From Modicisalibacter muralis (GTDB lineage: Bacteria > Pseudomonadota > Gammaproteobacteria > Pseudomonadales > Halomonadaceae): 64,000 nt of DNA. The position numbers and the translations under genes were made by a program. This document shows, piece by piece, positions 54,012 to 62,162 of the stretch. Below the pieces are notes generated by a model. That model worked only from the letters and a program-made list of their open reading frames with translations, had not been told where the DNA came from and did not search any database. Every line of letters begins with the position of its first letter. Positions within the stretch are counted from its first letter, which is position 1. The stretch lies in NCBI RefSeq assembly GCF_900102945.1, contig NZ_FNGI01000001.1:905265-969264 (forward strand). The letters run 5' to 3'.

Positions 54012-55370
54012 ATGAGTGCCAGCATGCAGCTTACCATTCAGGTCTATCATCAACACCAGTGGCAAGATGCCGCGACGCTAGAAATCCCGAACCCAGACAA
54101 GGGTACTCACGGGCCCGCCAGATTGGGTTACCAGCAGGATTATGCTCTTGGATGGATGTTCAGGGATGACGAGCATGCGTGCAGCCTGACGCTACCCGTC
54201 GAGTTAATGACGAAACACCATGGCGAACGTTGGTTCGGCTTTATCGATGACATCATGCCCGCTGGCGCCAGCCGCCGCTACTGGGTCAATCAGCTTGGTC
54301 TTCAGAATTTGTCAGCCTCTCGACAAGATGCCGAACTTCTTCGACAGGGCACCATCGCGCCGGTCGGCAACCTGCGCATTCGTGAGTCTTTGCCAACACC
54401 ATCCGTAGGTTCAGGACTCCGCGAGCGGCGCTTCCCTATGAGTGACGTCGTCGAGCGGAATACTGACTTTCTGGAATACGCCCAGCAAATGGGCGCGGCG
54501 AGCGGCGGGGCGACAGGAGCCGGTGGCGAGGCCCCAAAATTGCTTGTGCGTCGCACACCAGAAGACCATGTATGGATCGACACCTGGCAGGACGACCCCA
54601 CTAATCCAGACGACCATTTCCTGGTTAAATTCCCTCGTGGGCAACGCAGACTAGACGACTGCGACATTCTGCGCGCTGAGTATCATTATTACCGAGAGCT
54701 GAATGATCTCGGTATCGACACCATCTCCACTCGCGGCCTTGAGCTGATCGAAGGAGAACACTACCCCTCTTTATGGTTGCCACGATTCGATGTCGAGATG
54801 CGCGCCGGTGGCCTGTGCCGGTTCGGTCTCGAATCGGTTTATGCCCTGCTCAATGCCCCGCCAGGGGCGCACCTGAAACACCTTGAAGTAATACGTCATC
54901 TGGCTTCGTTGCTGAGCCACCAGCATCGCGTTGTCGAGTTGGGCGAGGCATTCGATCTCGAGCGTTTCGTGATTGAATGGGTCAAACGCGATTTGCTTAA
55001 TGTCGCTTTCGGCAACTCCGATAATCACGGCCGTAATGCAGCATTGTTGAAGCGTCCAGAAGGGATTTGGCATGCGCCGATCTATGACTTTGCCCCGATG
55101 AAAGCTGACCCCGAGGGCATCACTCGCACCACCCAATGGGGTATCCCGCTGGAACAAGGCGGTGAATTCGACTGGCTTGATATCGCCGAAGCATTAGGTG
55201 ACCTGGCGCCGCCCGACAAAATCATAAGCGAACTGAAGATGCTGGGCCAGCAACTATACGGCCTGCATGAGAGACTCATCGAGCGAGGCGCCCCAACGCG
55301 GCTTCTCGCCAAGCCAGTCCTCGGCCTGACAGCCCTGGACGCCAAACTCGAGCGTTGGGGGCTACTATGA
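54012..55370 (+). CDS. HipA-family serine/threonine kinase toxin (first locus)
   Basis: A HipA-fold kinase of 452 residues. The N-terminal HipA domain is at about 1-130 and the kinase core follows. A Gly-rich loop GAASGGATGAGGEAPKLLVR (161-180) is in the place of the nucleotide loop; HFLVKF supplies the ATP-binding lysine. The catalytic segment GNSDNHGRN gives D337, and D359 (PIYDFAP) is the metal-binding Asp. In E. coli HipA phosphorylates glutamyl-tRNA synthetase; the target here is unknown. Gene order is toxin then antitoxin, the reverse of classic hipBA, with a 4-bp overlap. Confidence 0.87.
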   Translation: MSASMQLTIQVYHQHQWQDAATLEIPNPDKGTHGPARLGYQQDYALGWMFRDDEHACSLTLPVELMTKHHGERWFGFIDDIMPAGASRRYWVNQLGLQNLSASRQDAELLRQGTIAPVGNLRIRESLPTPSVGSGLRERRFPMSDVVERNTDFLEYAQQMGAASGGATGAGGEAPKLLVRRTPEDHVWIDTWQDDPTNPDDHFLVKFPRGQRRLDDCDILRAEYHYYRELNDLGIDTISTRGLELIEGEHYPSLWLPRFDVEMRAGGLCRFGLESVYALLNAPPGAHLKHLEVIRHLASLLSHQHRVVELGEAFDLERFVIEWVKRDLLNVAFGNSDNHGRNAALLKRPEGIWHAPIYDFAPMKADPEGITRTTQWGIPLEQGGEFDWLDIAEALGDLAPPDKIISELKMLGQQLYGLHERLIERGAPTRLLAKPVLGLTALDAKLERWGLL

Positions 55371-55708
55371 AGCCGAGAACACTCACCGCCGACGAACGCG
55401 AGACCGCGCTAATGGCGCTGTTGCGTCAACTGATTCAAGGCAACCTGACCGAGGGGCAATTGCTACGCACCCTGCGCCGCGAGGTGCTGAGTCTATCTCA
55501 AGGAGACTATGCCGATCTGGTTGGTATCAGCCGCCGCACGCTTTCGGATATCGAACGCGATACCGGCAACGCCTCCTTGGCTACCATGAATCGTGTCTTC
55601 CGACCGCTGGGCCTGAGGGTCGGCGTGCTACCCCGCCAACCAGCCCTACTTGGCCGCTTGTTGGCGGAGGATGGAAAACAAATTGAACCCACTAAGAAAG
55701 GAAATTGA
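55367..55708 (+). CDS. HipB-like XRE-family antitoxin/regulator (first locus)
   Basis: A 113-residue DNA-binding protein. The helix-turn-helix lies at about 45-95 (GDYADLVGISRRTLSDIERD). The N-terminal 40 residues are an added helical segment. ATG at 55367 overlaps the kinase stop; an upstream in-frame start lies within that gene. Likely neutralises the kinase and represses the operon via the repeats before 54012. Confidence 0.85.
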   Translation: MKPRTLTADERETALMALLRQLIQGNLTEGQLLRTLRREVLSLSQGDYADLVGISRRTLSDIERDTGNASLATMNRVFRPLGLRVGVLPRQPALLGRLLAEDGKQIEPTKKGN

Positions 55709-55763
55709 CGAATACCGACCTGCTCTGATTCTTTCATCGATATGGAGTTATACGTTGCCCACC

Positions 55764-56546
55764 CTACCCTAACGGGCCAACTAGCCCCAATACGCTAACC
55801 ACGATCAGCACGATGCCCAACGCACGAAAGAACACCTGGCTATCCGCCGAGAGCATGTAGCGGTGAACGCGCTCGCCGATCAAATGACCCACCAAGGCGC
55901 ACGGTAGCAGCCACAGATGATGAATCAGCTGTAGATCCACCCCCGCGATGAGAAACGACACCATCTTGATACACACCAGGATGAACCACAGCGCAAACAG
56001 CGTATCGCGCAGTTGATATTTGGCCACATGAGAAGCAAACACCGTCACGATCAACGGCGCCCCGATCAGCGAGGTGCCGCTAACGTAGCCACCGAGCGCC
56101 AGCAGCACCGCGTCCAGGTACTTGTTCTTGCTGTGAAACGGCCTGTTCAGGGCATAGCCGATCGCGTAGACGAGAACGATCACGAAGATGATCGTCGTCA
56201 TGATATTTGCCGGCAGGGTGAGCAGCCCCACCACCCCGATCAGCTTGGGGACGATCATGATCTTCAGCGCCTTGAGCAGGTAGCGCCAATCGATGTTGCT
56301 CTTGCTCCGGTACTCATCGCCACCGGCTGCCTTGGCCTTGAGGTGGCCCTGCCAGGCAATCCAACTTGAGAAGATCAACAGATGAACGGCGATCAAAGGC
56401 AGGAACACCAAGGGTTCGTTCAGGACCAGCAAGAGGAAAGGCAGCGCGAGCACCGCGCCGCCAAAGCCGAGGCTGGTCCTGACGAAGCCGCTCCAGGCGA
56501 AGATCAAGCCTATCAATACATACTCGTACCAGAACAGGTCAGCCAT
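55764..56546 (-). CDS. TauE/SafE-family sulfite/anion exporter permease
   Basis: Integral membrane protein of 260 residues with about eight helices, matching the TauE/SafE family by the repeated Gly-rich segments GFGGAVLALPFLLLV (N-terminal) and GGYVSGTSLIGAPLIVTVF (middle). Members export sulfite, sulfoacetate or other organic anions, or import some; the substrate is unknown. It lies between two toxin-antitoxin modules, on the opposite strand and without a coupled neighbour. Confidence 0.88.
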   Translation of the reverse strand: MADLFWYEYVLIGLIFAWSGFVRTSLGFGGAVLALPFLLLVLNEPLVFLPLIAVHLLIFSSWIAWQGHLKAKAAGGDEYRSKSNIDWRYLLKALKIMIVPKLIGVVGLLTLPANIMTTIIFVIVLVYAIGYALNRPFHSKNKYLDAVLLALGGYVSGTSLIGAPLIVTVFASHVAKYQLRDTLFALWFILVCIKMVSFLIAGVDLQLIHHLWLLPCALVGHLIGERVHRYMLSADSQVFFRALGIVLIVVSVLGLVGPLG

Positions 56547-56714
56547 GAGCTCGATAGTTTCCGTAATAGAGGGTTACGACGTTGCGTACTACAGACAGGC
56601 TGACAAGAATAATCGCTGCCGACGTGCCCAAGGAACCGTGGTTATTCAAATAATTCTAATCTCTTGACGTCATGCTTAGTGATGGCTAAAATCCTCCCAA
56701 AATGGGAGAATGGA

Positions 56715-57011
56715 ATGCGGGTCATTGCCAAGCGTACACTGAGAGAGTTCTGGGAGCTGGGCTACGACGATGCAATCACCCCTCTCACTGAGTGGCATAG
56801 CATGATGTGCAAAGCGTCATGGGCAACGCCGCAGGCGCTGAAAGCCGAGATAGGCACAGCCAGCATCCTCAAGGGTGGACGCGCCGTGTTCAACATCGCA
56901 GGCAACAAGTATCGAGTCATCGTGTCGATTCGATATACCCAGCAAATCGCCTGGGTACGCTTCGTCGGCACTCACGCCCAATATGACCAAGTTGATGCGG
57001 AGACCATATGA
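56715..57011 (+). CDS. higB: HigB-type mRNA interferase toxin
   Basis: A 98-residue ribosome-dependent RNase of the HigB/RelE group. ATG at 56715 (MRVIAKRTLREFWEL) has GGAG upstream and gives the family's usual length. Features: the WASPQALK-type segment SWATPQALKAEIGTA, VFNIAGNKYRVI, and the C-terminal WVRFVGTHAQYDQVDA. Overlaps the antitoxin by 4 bp. Confidence 0.92.
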   Translation: MRVIAKRTLREFWELGYDDAITPLTEWHSMMCKASWATPQALKAEIGTASILKGGRAVFNIAGNKYRVIVSIRYTQQIAWVRFVGTHAQYDQVDAETI

Positions 57012-57370
57012 ATATTCGGCCTATCCATAACGACACTGATCTTGATCGGGCTTTCGCGCGCATGGAAGAACTCTGGGCTGCAGAGGACGGCTCTCCCGAG
57101 GCCGACGAAATGGAAGTACTATCAATCCTGATCGAGCGCTACGAAGACGAGCATTACCCAATTGGTCCGTCTGATCCTATCGAGGCTATCAAATTTCGAA
57201 TGGAGCAGCAGGGGCTTACTCAGCGTGACCTCGAAGCCTATATCGGTTCGAGCGGGCGCGTTTCAGAAGTGCTTAGCCGCAAGCGCAAGCTCAGCTTGCG
57301 AATGATCAAGCGGCTGCACGATGGGCTAAAGATTCCGTATGACAGTCTTATGAGCCAAGCTGCGGCATAG
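57008..57370 (+). CDS. higA: HigA-type antitoxin
   Basis: A 120-residue antitoxin. An N-terminal helical toxin-contact region is followed by an XRE helix-turn-helix at about 72-118 (GLTQRDLEAYIGSSGRVSEV, LSRKRKLSLRMIKRLHDGL). It binds HigB and represses the operon. Toxin-first order is typical of higBA. Confidence 0.92.
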   Translation: MNIRPIHNDTDLDRAFARMEELWAAEDGSPEADEMEVLSILIERYEDEHYPIGPSDPIEAIKFRMEQQGLTQRDLEAYIGSSGRVSEVLSRKRKLSLRMIKRLHDGLKIPYDSLMSQAAA

Positions 57371-57399
57371 CTATCCCGGCCTGCTAGATTCAATAACCA

Positions 57400-57434
57400 A
57401 AAAGAGCGGCGGACTATATATTCGCCGCTCTTTT
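57400..57434. terminator. Terminator after higBA
   Basis: Perfect 12-bp inverted repeat (57400-57411 with 57423-57434, 11-nt loop) that ends in TTTT, with AAAA at its other edge; works for either strand. Confidence 0.8.
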
Positions 57435-57455
57435 GCCTTCCTTCTTCACTCAGAA

Positions 57456-57569
57456 TTTTCCCTATCGGGCTTTTTTAAGACGTAAAGCGCCGTAACCGCA
57501 TGATTATCCCAATCGGGAAAAATCCATTATTTGTAGTCTCGAAGCATGCTATATTTCCCTACAGGGAAA
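57456..57569. promoter_or_regulatory. Three evenly spaced HipB-type operators
   Basis: TTTTCCC-TATC-GGG (57456-57469), TTATCCC-AATC-GGGAAAA (57504-57521) and TTTCCC-TACA-GGGAAA (57554-57569). Centres are 48 and 49 bp apart. The middle and last are the best palindromes; the last ends 16 bp before the hipB start. They resemble the TATCC...GGATA operators of E. coli hipBA. Confidence 0.7.
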
Positions 57570-57585
57570 ATTTAGAGATTTTATA

Positions 57586-57837
57586 GTGAAAGAGCACGAA
57601 GAGCCGGGAGCTACTCGAATCAGCGATGCGAAGGTAATCGGCCAGTTGATTCGTGAAACACGTAAAAGCCAGGGCCTGACACTGGAAACCCTGGCCGGCC
57701 TGTGTGGCCTCAGCATACGTTTCCTCAGCGAACTGGAAAACGGCCGCGAGACCTGCAGTTTCGTGCGCATCATGCAGGTGCTCGATACCTTGGGTATCGA
57801 ACTCGTTGCCCTCCCTCCCGAGGGAGACGCAAGGTGA
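57586..57837 (+). CDS. hipB: HipB-type XRE antitoxin (second locus)
   Basis: An 83-residue repressor/antitoxin starting with GTG at 57586; no strong ribosome site is visible. The helix-turn-helix is at about 19-70 (LIRETRKSQGLTLETLAGLC, SIRFLSELENGRE). The length and context match HipB. The stop overlaps the hipA GTG start by 4 bp. It probably binds the three operators upstream. Confidence 0.9.
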   Translation: MKEHEEPGATRISDAKVIGQLIRETRKSQGLTLETLAGLCGLSIRFLSELENGRETCSFVRIMQVLDTLGIELVALPPEGDAR

Positions 57838-59105
57838 GTCGACTCGAAACGCTTAACGTATGGCATGGCACCCGCCTGGTGGGCACTCTCTGGCAAGGTG
57901 GTGATGAACGACTGATGGGCTTCGAGTATGACGACGCCTGGATAGCGACAGGATCCGCCATTTCCAACAGCCTTCCACTCGACAGGAAACATTGGCCCCC
58001 CGAGGACCAACGGGCGCATCGCTGGTTCGGTAACCTGCTTCCCGAGGAGCAAGCCCGGGCCGCGCTGATCAAACGGTTGGGTATCGTGGACGACGACTTT
58101 TCCCTGCTCGAAGCGATTGGTGGCGACTGTGCCGGTGCTCTGGTCATTCTTCCGCAGGGGCAGTTACCCGCTCAAGAAGGTGAGTACCAGCCGCTGCCAC
58201 AAGATAAGCTGACCCAATGGGCTGCGTTTCGCGAGCGATACGCGCTGATGGCCGGCGACGACCCGTCGACACGCCCACGCCTTTCGCTGGCGGGGGCGCA
58301 AGACAAGATTCCAGTACTGGTCAAGTCCGGCGAACTGTACCTGCCACACGGGGCCGCTGCGTCATCCCATATCTTGAAGTTCGCCGTGGAAGGCCGGGAA
58401 GCCGTCATTCTCAACGAGTTATATTTGAACACGCTAGCCAACCTCGCCGGCCTGCCTTGCGCGCGCACCGAGATGCGCTACGCCGGTCGCCATGCCTATC
58501 TCCTCGTCGAGCGCTATGATCGAAGCGGCATTGATACCGCGAAACTACAGCGGCTTCATCAAGAAGATCTATGCCAGGCCATGGGGCTTGCTCGTACCCA
58601 CAAGTACCAAATACCGAATGGCCCGACCTTCGCACAGTGCGTACAAATGGTAAGGCAAGCCTGCCGACCGGCAGCGAAATCCGTCCTGCAACTGCTGCTA
58701 TGGCAGATATTCAATGTACTGGTCGGCAATAGCGATGGGCATGCCAAGAACTTGTCCTTGCTACAAGACGACAAAGGCAACTGGCAAATGACTCCGGCTT
58801 ACGATCTCGTGGGTACCGTCGTGCTGGGCTATCATCCGGGTCTCGCCTTTTCGATTGGCGGGCAATTCAATTCGCAGCAGTTATTGCCTCGCGATTGGCA
58901 AGCATTCGCCGATGAATGCGGGTTCAGCTACCCCTTCGTCAAACGCCAAATCGCGCGACTGGCCGCCAGACTAGCCGAGCTCATCGACTCACGATGCCTA
59001 CAACAGGCACTCACCGACGCCGGACTGAGCGAACGGGGCTGGAGACGGCTGCAACAACAGCGTCAGTATATCGACCGGCAGTGCCGAAGAGCAGCGCGCT
59101 GGTAA
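57834..59105 (+). CDS. hipA: HipA-type kinase toxin (second locus)
   Basis: HipA kinase of 423 residues, starting at GTG 57834 that overlaps hipB. The autophosphorylated serine of E. coli HipA (S150) corresponds to S151 in RLSLAGAQDK. HILKF carries the ATP lysine, GNSDGHAKN gives catalytic D301, and PAYDLVGT gives D324. All kinase residues are present, so the protein should be active. Expected to phosphorylate a translation component and stop growth when not bound by HipB. Confidence 0.92.
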   Translation: MSRLETLNVWHGTRLVGTLWQGGDERLMGFEYDDAWIATGSAISNSLPLDRKHWPPEDQRAHRWFGNLLPEEQARAALIKRLGIVDDDFSLLEAIGGDCAGALVILPQGQLPAQEGEYQPLPQDKLTQWAAFRERYALMAGDDPSTRPRLSLAGAQDKIPVLVKSGELYLPHGAAASSHILKFAVEGREAVILNELYLNTLANLAGLPCARTEMRYAGRHAYLLVERYDRSGIDTAKLQRLHQEDLCQAMGLARTHKYQIPNGPTFAQCVQMVRQACRPAAKSVLQLLLWQIFNVLVGNSDGHAKNLSLLQDDKGNWQMTPAYDLVGTVVLGYHPGLAFSIGGQFNSQQLLPRDWQAFADECGFSYPFVKRQIARLAARLAELIDSRCLQQALTDAGLSERGWRRLQQQRQYIDRQCRRAARW

Positions 59106-59201
59106 TGGTCTTCAAGTCTATTCTTAAGCACCCCAAGAAGGTAGCCTATGCACCCAGCCGGGCGCAGAGCCAGGCGCGTTAAGAGCCAACGAACAGAGAC
59201 G

Positions 59202-60341
59202 ATGCAAAACGCGACACAGCACAACCAGCCGCCTCTGGCCGCCATTGCCATTCGCCAGGTGGAGAAAAACACCGGCGCTTCGCGCATTGCCGTTCACCAA
59301 ATGGCCCTACTAACCGAAGTAGGATACCGAGTGGTCGTGCTAGCTGAAAAAGGCAACAACCAGTTGATCGAAGCCCAGGGCGCAACGCTAGCTCGAATGC
59401 CGAGATGGCCCTTCAAGGGCGCCTTTCGGCGCTTCTGGTTCAACCGCCGCGTTCAAGCTTGGTGCAAGCGCCACCACCCTGATTTGCTAGTTAGCCATGG
59501 CGATGCAGAAAGCAGTGATGTCATTTACATGCATAATTGTGTGCATCTCGCCAGCCAGCGCATTCATGGCCGAGAACTGCCACGAAAGCATGAAGTCGCC
59601 GCCATACACGATCATGTGCTGAGCCAAGGCCGATTCAAGCGCGTAGCGGTGAACTCGCAAATGATGGCTGATGACTTCAAGACCCGTTATGGCATCAGCG
59701 AAGACAAGCTGGAAATCAGCTACCCCGGCTACGACCCCGAGCAGTTCAACCCCGCTAACGCCCGCCATGATCGCCAAGCGATGCGGGACTCATTGGGCGT
59801 CGGCGAAGGCGAGTACCTGATAGGCCTGGTCACCTCCGGCAACTTCAAAAAGCGCAACGTCGCGGCATTTCTCGAGATAGCGGCGCTACTCGACGCGCGC
59901 TTGCCGAAACGCTGCCGTTTTCTAATCGTCGGTAAGGATGACGTCTCGCCCTACCAGCGCCAAGCCGAAACACTCGGCATTGGCGAGCGTTTTATTTGGC
60001 GTACGACCGTGCCCGATGTCGAACGGCTATACGGTGCTCTCGATATCTTTGTATTACCCGCCCATATCGAAGAATTCGGCTGCGTTGTGCTTGAAGCGAT
60101 GGCATGCGCAACCCCCGTTGTGGTTTCAGTCTGGACAGGCGCTTCCGAGCTGATTCGAGACCCCTTCCCGCACCTGGTACTGGACGCCGACAACGACGCC
60201 TGGGTCGCGCGAATCGAAGCACTGCTAGTGAAAGACCGCGAAGCACTGGGCAACCAACTCGCGGATCTGGCATCCGGCTACTCGCACCGGCACCAGTACG
60301 AAAAGCTCAAGGCCTCGTTCCGCTCATTGCACGTCGATTAA
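59202..60341 (+). CDS. Family-4 glycosyltransferase (first)
   Basis: GT-B-fold sugar transferase, 379 residues. The N-terminal domain starts IRQVEKNTGASRIAVHQMAL; the C-terminal donor-binding domain carries LEISYPGYDPEQF, then HIEEFGCVVLEAMACATPVV, the GT4 EX7E-type motif. The start at 59202 is uncertain because no strong ribosome site is present and the frame is open 54 bp further upstream. It precedes the YrbL-like kinase and probably adds a sugar to LPS core or another glycan. Confidence 0.88.
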   Translation: MQNATQHNQPPLAAIAIRQVEKNTGASRIAVHQMALLTEVGYRVVVLAEKGNNQLIEAQGATLARMPRWPFKGAFRRFWFNRRVQAWCKRHHPDLLVSHGDAESSDVIYMHNCVHLASQRIHGRELPRKHEVAAIHDHVLSQGRFKRVAVNSQMMADDFKTRYGISEDKLEISYPGYDPEQFNPANARHDRQAMRDSLGVGEGEYLIGLVTSGNFKKRNVAAFLEIAALLDARLPKRCRFLIVGKDDVSPYQRQAETLGIGERFIWRTTVPDVERLYGALDIFVLPAHIEEFGCVVLEAMACATPVVVSVWTGASELIRDPFPHLVLDADNDAWVARIEALLVKDREALGNQLADLASGYSHRHQYEKLKASFRSLHVD

Positions 60342-60359
60342 GTCACGGACCACAAAAAC

Positions 60360-60920
60360 ATGCTTTACCTGAACGACAGCCTGCTGATTGGCCGAGGTAC
60401 CGAACGCTATTGCTACCGTCACCCGCAGAATCCCGAACTCTGCGTAAAGGTGACCCACAACCTAGAGAACAACAAACAGCAGAATGCCAGGGAGCATGAC
60501 TATTTCAAGAAGCTGGAAAGAAGGCGCATCGACTGGTCGCACCTTCCCCGCTGCCATGGCTGGGTAACGACCGACAAGGGCGAAGGATTGGTGTTCGATC
60601 TGATTCAGGATGACAACCAACAACCGCTCAAGAGCCTGAAACAGCATGTGGAAAGCGGTGCGCTCGATTTAAAGACGCTGGCCCCTTCGCTGCGCAACCT
60701 GCATGACTACCTGTTACGCAATCGGATTTTTACCAGCGATTTGCGCGAGAGCAATATCGTTTGCGATAGCAGTGGCCCATGCCCGCCGCATCTTTATATC
60801 ATCGACGGTATCGGCGACCGAGATTTTATCAAGCTGGCAGCGCACTGCCCGCCGCTGGGGCGGTTAAAAGTCAATCGACAGTGGGCGAAGTTCATGAAGC
60901 GTATGAAAGGTCACAAGTGA
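60360..60920 (+). CDS. YrbL-family kinase-like protein
   Basis: A 186-residue protein of the YrbL (PhoP regulatory network) family, with a protein-kinase-like fold: CVKVTH provides the ATP-lysine region, HDYLLRNRIFTSDLRESNIV the catalytic-loop region (SDLRESNI) and YIIDGIG the metal-binding Asp. Related sequences sit in LPS gene regions, where kinases of this fold phosphorylate core sugars. It starts 19 bp after the glycosyltransferase and is probably cotranscribed. The substrate is unknown. Confidence 0.82.
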   Translation: MLYLNDSLLIGRGTERYCYRHPQNPELCVKVTHNLENNKQQNAREHDYFKKLERRRIDWSHLPRCHGWVTTDKGEGLVFDLIQDDNQQPLKSLKQHVESGALDLKTLAPSLRNLHDYLLRNRIFTSDLRESNIVCDSSGPCPPHLYIIDGIGDRDFIKLAAHCPPLGRLKVNRQWAKFMKRMKGHK

Positions 60921-60924
60921 TAGG

Positions 60925-62061
60925 CTATTCTAGAAAACGCTCGACCACCTTCTTAGGCAAAAAGTCCTGCAACCAGGCATCGTTTACGCTGGGTTTGGGT
61001 CCAGTCAGTGCTTGCTGGATTTTTTCGGCAAGGCCTTCATCAGAATGTACCGCAATCGCGCTTTCGAGCTCTCCCTTGAGCACTTCACGGATGCCTCCCG
61101 GGCAGTCGACCGAAACCACCGGCGTGCCACAGGCCAGAGCTTCCGTGAGTACGATCCCCATTCCCTCGACACGCGAACTCAGCACGAAAAGCCGGGCATG
61201 ATGCATCCATGGGTACGGGTTGTCTCGATGACCGACGAAGCGCACCTTTTCGGCAACGCCCAACTCAGCCGCCTGCTGCTCTAGTGACTCACGAAGTGGC
61301 CCGTCACCCACGATCACCAACGGCTCTCGTGGGCTGGCCGCCGCGTAGGCACGCAATAGCAAGGCATGGTCCTTCTGTGGTACCAGGCGGGCCACATTGA
61401 CGATATACGGCTCGCCTGGTAGCTCCGGCTCGGTTTCCTGCATACGCTGGCGAATCCGTGTTACCGGGCACGGGTTGACGATCACCGACAATGAAGCCGG
61501 CTCAAATCCCCAGCGCGCTTGCCCTTCTCGCACCGTCTCGGCCACGCCCTGGGAAACGGCGACAAGGTGCTTGCCCGGGTACAGGCATTTCGCAAACAGC
61601 TTGTGTTCCCAGGAACGGTGCTTGGTAGGCAAGGTATTCTCGAGGACGAAGCGCGCCCTGTCGTCGCGATAACTCCAGACCATCTCGAAGGTGCCCACGC
61701 CACGAAAGACAATACGATCCAGGCGCCCATACTGGCGTTCAAAACGCCACAGCCAGGCTCGTAGCAAATAACCGCCCAGCCACCCGGTCCAGACGAAATG
61801 CGAACGACGCACCAGCGGGTTCAGCAGCAAACGCGACAACAGCTCGAACACCAACCCAATGCCGCTCAACCGCTGCCACCATCGCAACGGGAACACGTGC
61901 ACCTTGACGCCGGGATGCTCTGGAGCCAGCCCTTGCTCGCGCTTGCGATACACCATCAGATGGCTCTCGTGCCCCGCTTCGGCGAAGGCATCGGCCAGGT
62001 TGACCGCGACCCGCTCCATACCGCCCATTTTCAGGCTTCTCACCACTACCAAGGTGCGCAA
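60925..62061 (-). CDS. Family-4 glycosyltransferase (second)
   Basis: GT-B-fold sugar transferase, 378 residues. It starts with TTG at 62061 (frame stops upstream, no ATG before residue 12), and the resulting LVVVRSLKMGGMERVAVNLA is the usual GT4 N-terminus. The donor-binding motif is SRVEGMGIVLTEALACGTPVV. Convergent with the YrbL-like gene, 4 bp apart. Likely makes a lipid-linked or core sugar bond. Confidence 0.88.
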   Translation of the reverse strand: MRTLVVVRSLKMGGMERVAVNLADAFAEAGHESHLMVYRKREQGLAPEHPGVKVHVFPLRWWQRLSGIGLVFELLSRLLLNPLVRRSHFVWTGWLGGYLLRAWLWRFERQYGRLDRIVFRGVGTFEMVWSYRDDRARFVLENTLPTKHRSWEHKLFAKCLYPGKHLVAVSQGVAETVREGQARWGFEPASLSVIVNPCPVTRIRQRMQETEPELPGEPYIVNVARLVPQKDHALLLRAYAAASPREPLVIVGDGPLRESLEQQAAELGVAEKVRFVGHRDNPYPWMHHARLFVLSSRVEGMGIVLTEALACGTPVVSVDCPGGIREVLKGELESAIAVHSDEGLAEKIQQALTGPKPSVNDAWLQDFLPKKVVERFLE

Positions 62062-62162
62062 ATCGGCTTTCCCGTCGCGGCTATGCCGCCTTTGCTCATT
62101 GAGTGCCGGTCAATCACCAACCGATAAAAATTAGGCTCGCTCTGAAAGCGATCCCATTCATC

